Assembly (NCBI RefSeq): GCF_021233355.1
Contig: NZ_CP089507.1
Span: 310,001-374,000 of the forward strand
Direction of reading: 5' to 3'
Source: Luteimonas fraxinea
GTDB taxonomy: Bacteria; Pseudomonadota; Gammaproteobacteria; Xanthomonadales; Xanthomonadaceae
DNA length: 64,000 nucleotides
The notes under the pieces are model-generated. The model was not told the DNA's origin. It saw only the letters and a list, made by a program, of their open reading frames with translations, and made no database searches. The translations under genes were made by a program, and so were the position numbers. Below, piece by piece: positions 62,711 through 64,000 of this stretch (position 1 is the stretch's first letter; every line of letters begins with the position of its first letter).

Positions 62711-63589
62711 ATGGAAATCACCGCATCCCTGGTCAAGGAACTGCGCGAGCGCACCGGCGCCGGCATGATGGAGTGCAAGAAGGCACTCAGCGAAACCGCA
62801 GGCAACATCGACGCCGCCGCCGAAGCGCTGCGCAAGTCGGGTCTGGCCAAGGCCGACAAGAAGGCTGACCGCATCGCCGCCGAAGGCCGCATCGCGGCTG
62901 CGCAGAACGACAGCGTCGCCGTGCTGGTCGAGATCAACTCCGAGACCGACTTTGTCGCCAAGGATGACAACTTCCTGCGCTTCACCGATGTCGTCGCCCA
63001 GACCGCGCTGGCCTCCGGCGCTGCCGATGCCGACGCGCTGAAGGCTGCCAAGGTCGAGTCTGGCGAGACGATCGAAGAGATCCGCGCCGCAGTGATCGCC
63101 AAGGTCGGCGAGAACCTGCAGATCCGTCGCCTGGTGCGCGTCGAGAGCACGAACAACGTGGCGGCCTACGTCCACGGCGGCCGTATCGGCGTGCTGGTCG
63201 AGCTCAAGGGCGGCGATGTCGAACTGGCACGTGGTCTGGCGATGCATGTCGCCGCGATGAACCCGCCGTACAACAAGACGAGCGACGTCCCGACCGAATT
63301 CGTCGAGAAGGAAAAGGAAATCGAGTTGGCCAAGATGTCCGAGAAGGACAAGAGCAAGCCGGCCGACATCCTCGAGAAGATCATCAGCGGCAAGATCAAC
63401 AAGATCGTCAACGAGGTCACGCTGTACGGCCAGCCGTACGTGCTCGACACCGACAAAACCGTCGAAGCCGTGCTGAAGGCTGCCGGCGCCGAAGTCATCG
63501 GCTTCCAGCGCCTGGCCGTCGGCGAAGGCATCGAGAAGGTGGTCGAAGATTACGCCGCCGAAGTGATGAAGCAGGCCGGCCTGGCCTGA
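62711..63589 (+). CDS. tsf: Elongation factor Ts
   Basis: 292 residues from the ATG at 62711 with AGAGG upstream ([20 protein letters not shown]). EF-Ts exchanges GDP for GTP on EF-Tu. The N-terminal signature [18 protein letters not shown], the second signature [18 protein letters not shown] with the TDFV motif that inserts into EF-Tu, and the C-terminal coiled coil region are all present. The gene is followed by a strong terminator, so the usual downstream partners pyrH and frr are not in this transcript. Confidence 0.98.
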   Translation: MEITASLVKELRERTGAGMMECKKALSETAGNIDAAAEALRKSGLAKADKKADRIAAEGRIAAAQNDSVAVLVEINSETDFVAKDDNFLRFTDVVAQTALASGAADADALKAAKVESGETIEEIRAAVIAKVGENLQIRRLVRVESTNNVAAYVHGGRIGVLVELKGGDVELARGLAMHVAAMNPPYNKTSDVPTEFVEKEKEIELAKMSEKDKSKPADILEKIISGKINKIVNEVTLYGQPYVLDTDKTVEAVLKAAGAEVIGFQRLAVGEGIEKVVEDYAAEVMKQAGLA

Positions 63590-63641
63590 TTCGTCTCGCA
63601 CCGGTCGACGCTGCGGCGTCGACTGTGTGGTCCGATCGAAA

Positions 63642-63671
63642 AAACGCGTCCGCAAGGGCGCGTTTCTTTTT
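63642..63671 (+). terminator. rpsB-tsf terminator
   Basis: AAACGCGTCC and GGGCGCGTTT form a 10-bp stem (one T-G pair) closed by the GNRA loop GCAA and followed by CTTTTT, 52 bp past tsf. The remaining interval to 63903 shows no gene. Confidence 0.92.
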
Positions 63672-63903
63672 GTGCGTCTTCAGAAGCAAAGCGACAGGCG
63701 CTCTTGTAAAGCGGCGTGGGTGGACTACGCGCGGATGCATTTGCCTATCGATGTTCGTCAGCGAACCGCAACCCAGATTCCGCGACGCTCGGACGTTGGA
63801 ACGAATTCTGCCGCCGATCCCTGCCATTGAAAGACAGGGCATGCTTTCTTTCCGCATGCTTCGAGTTGGGCCGGCAACTGGCACCGGCGAAGAACGCAGA
63901 TAC

Positions 63904-63932
63904 GGAAACGCCCGGCAAAACCGGGCGTTTCC
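63904..63932 (-). terminator. Terminator of a minus-strand gene at the right edge
   Basis: GGAAACGCCCGG and CCGGGCGTTTCC form a perfect 12-bp stem with loop CAAAA on the plus strand, 21 bp beyond the TGA of the edge gene. The stem is symmetric and could work in both directions. Confidence 0.75.
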
Positions 63933-63953
63933 ATCACCTCGTGACAGCGCGCA

Positions 63954-64000
63954 TCACTCCAGCTCGCGGACGCCGAGCTCCTGGAGTGCATTGCGCATCA
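63954..64000 (-). CDS. C-terminal end of an unidentified gene cut by the window edge
   Basis: The minus-strand frame ending in TGA at 63954-63956 reads MRNALQELGVRELE at its C-terminus and continues beyond the right edge. The strong hairpin at 63904-63932 just downstream suggests a true gene end. Fifteen codons are too few to identify a family. If real, it converges on tsf. Confidence 0.4.
   Translation of the reverse strand, partial: MRNALQELGVRELE

Overview
The window is a GC-rich, densely packed chromosomal segment of a gammaproteobacterium of the Xanthomonadaceae/Lysobacteraceae type (Lysobacter, Luteimonas or a close relative). This is inferred from protein similarity, from gene order (surE-pcm-yqaA-nlpD; tig-clpP-clpX-lon; map-glnD-dapD-dapE divergent from rpsB-tsf) and from very high G+C at third codon positions, which creates long open but non-coding antisense frames. 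I see no prophage, insertion sequence, CRISPR array or rRNA operon. About 55 protein genes, five tRNAs and one long repeat family account for nearly all of it.

Layout. 1-3.8 kb: surE, pcm, yqaA and a cut-off nlpD-like lipoprotein gene on the minus strand, with an Smr-domain gene and a small membrane protein going the other way. 3.9-10 kb: the proteostasis block tig, clpP, clpX, lon (minus strand), lon having its own sigma-32-type promoter. 10.2-11.1 kb: tRNA-Leu and a tRNA-Pro/Arg/His/Lys transcript with a near-consensus promoter. 11.2-17.2 kb: a BI-1/YccA protein, an NhaC-type antiporter, NAD-type isocitrate dehydrogenase, an AhpD-like protein with glutaredoxin, and a BepA-like protease. 17.4-25.8 kb: a phosphate/polyphosphate island (phoB, phoR, ppk1, ppx, a GT4 glycosyltransferase and a PAP2 phosphatase) with Pho-box-like repeats before phoB and before the glycosyltransferase. 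Two copies of a roughly 0.5-kb nested-palindromic element, inverted relative to each other, flank phoR through PAP2; the left copy separates phoB from phoR. 26.4-32.2 kb (minus strand): nitrilase-family hydrolase, GNAT, creD, creC, creB and a frameshifted secreted protein gene. 32.4-46.3 kb: rlmJ, GNAT, mfd, an acvB-mprF pair for aminoacyl-phosphatidylglycerol, GNAT, Nudix hydrolase and a large CbrA-like hybrid kinase. 46.4-50.3 kb: a TonB-dependent receptor divergent from a GntP-family permease. 50.3-56.6 kb: map, glnD, dapD, yffB-like, dapE, trxC. 56.9-61.5 kb: a four-gene archaic (SCPU-type) chaperone-usher pilus operon. 61.5-63.7 kb: rpsB-tsf with promoter, leader and terminator.

How the parts fit. 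Most of the window is core metabolism and cell maintenance: protein quality control, lysine and peptidoglycan precursor synthesis, nitrogen sensing, transcription-coupled repair and translation. The distinctive accessory layers are phosphate response with polyphosphate turnover and a probably Pho-controlled glycolipid pair, membrane lipid charge control (mprF/acvB), a CreBCD envelope-stress module, and the pilus operon. The least expected signals are the inverted palindromic element pair, an 11-bp-phased triple GTCA array before the glycosyltransferase, a set of apparently leaderless gene starts, a homopolymer frameshift in a signal-peptide gene, and a decayed duplicate of the tRNA-Lys 3' end.
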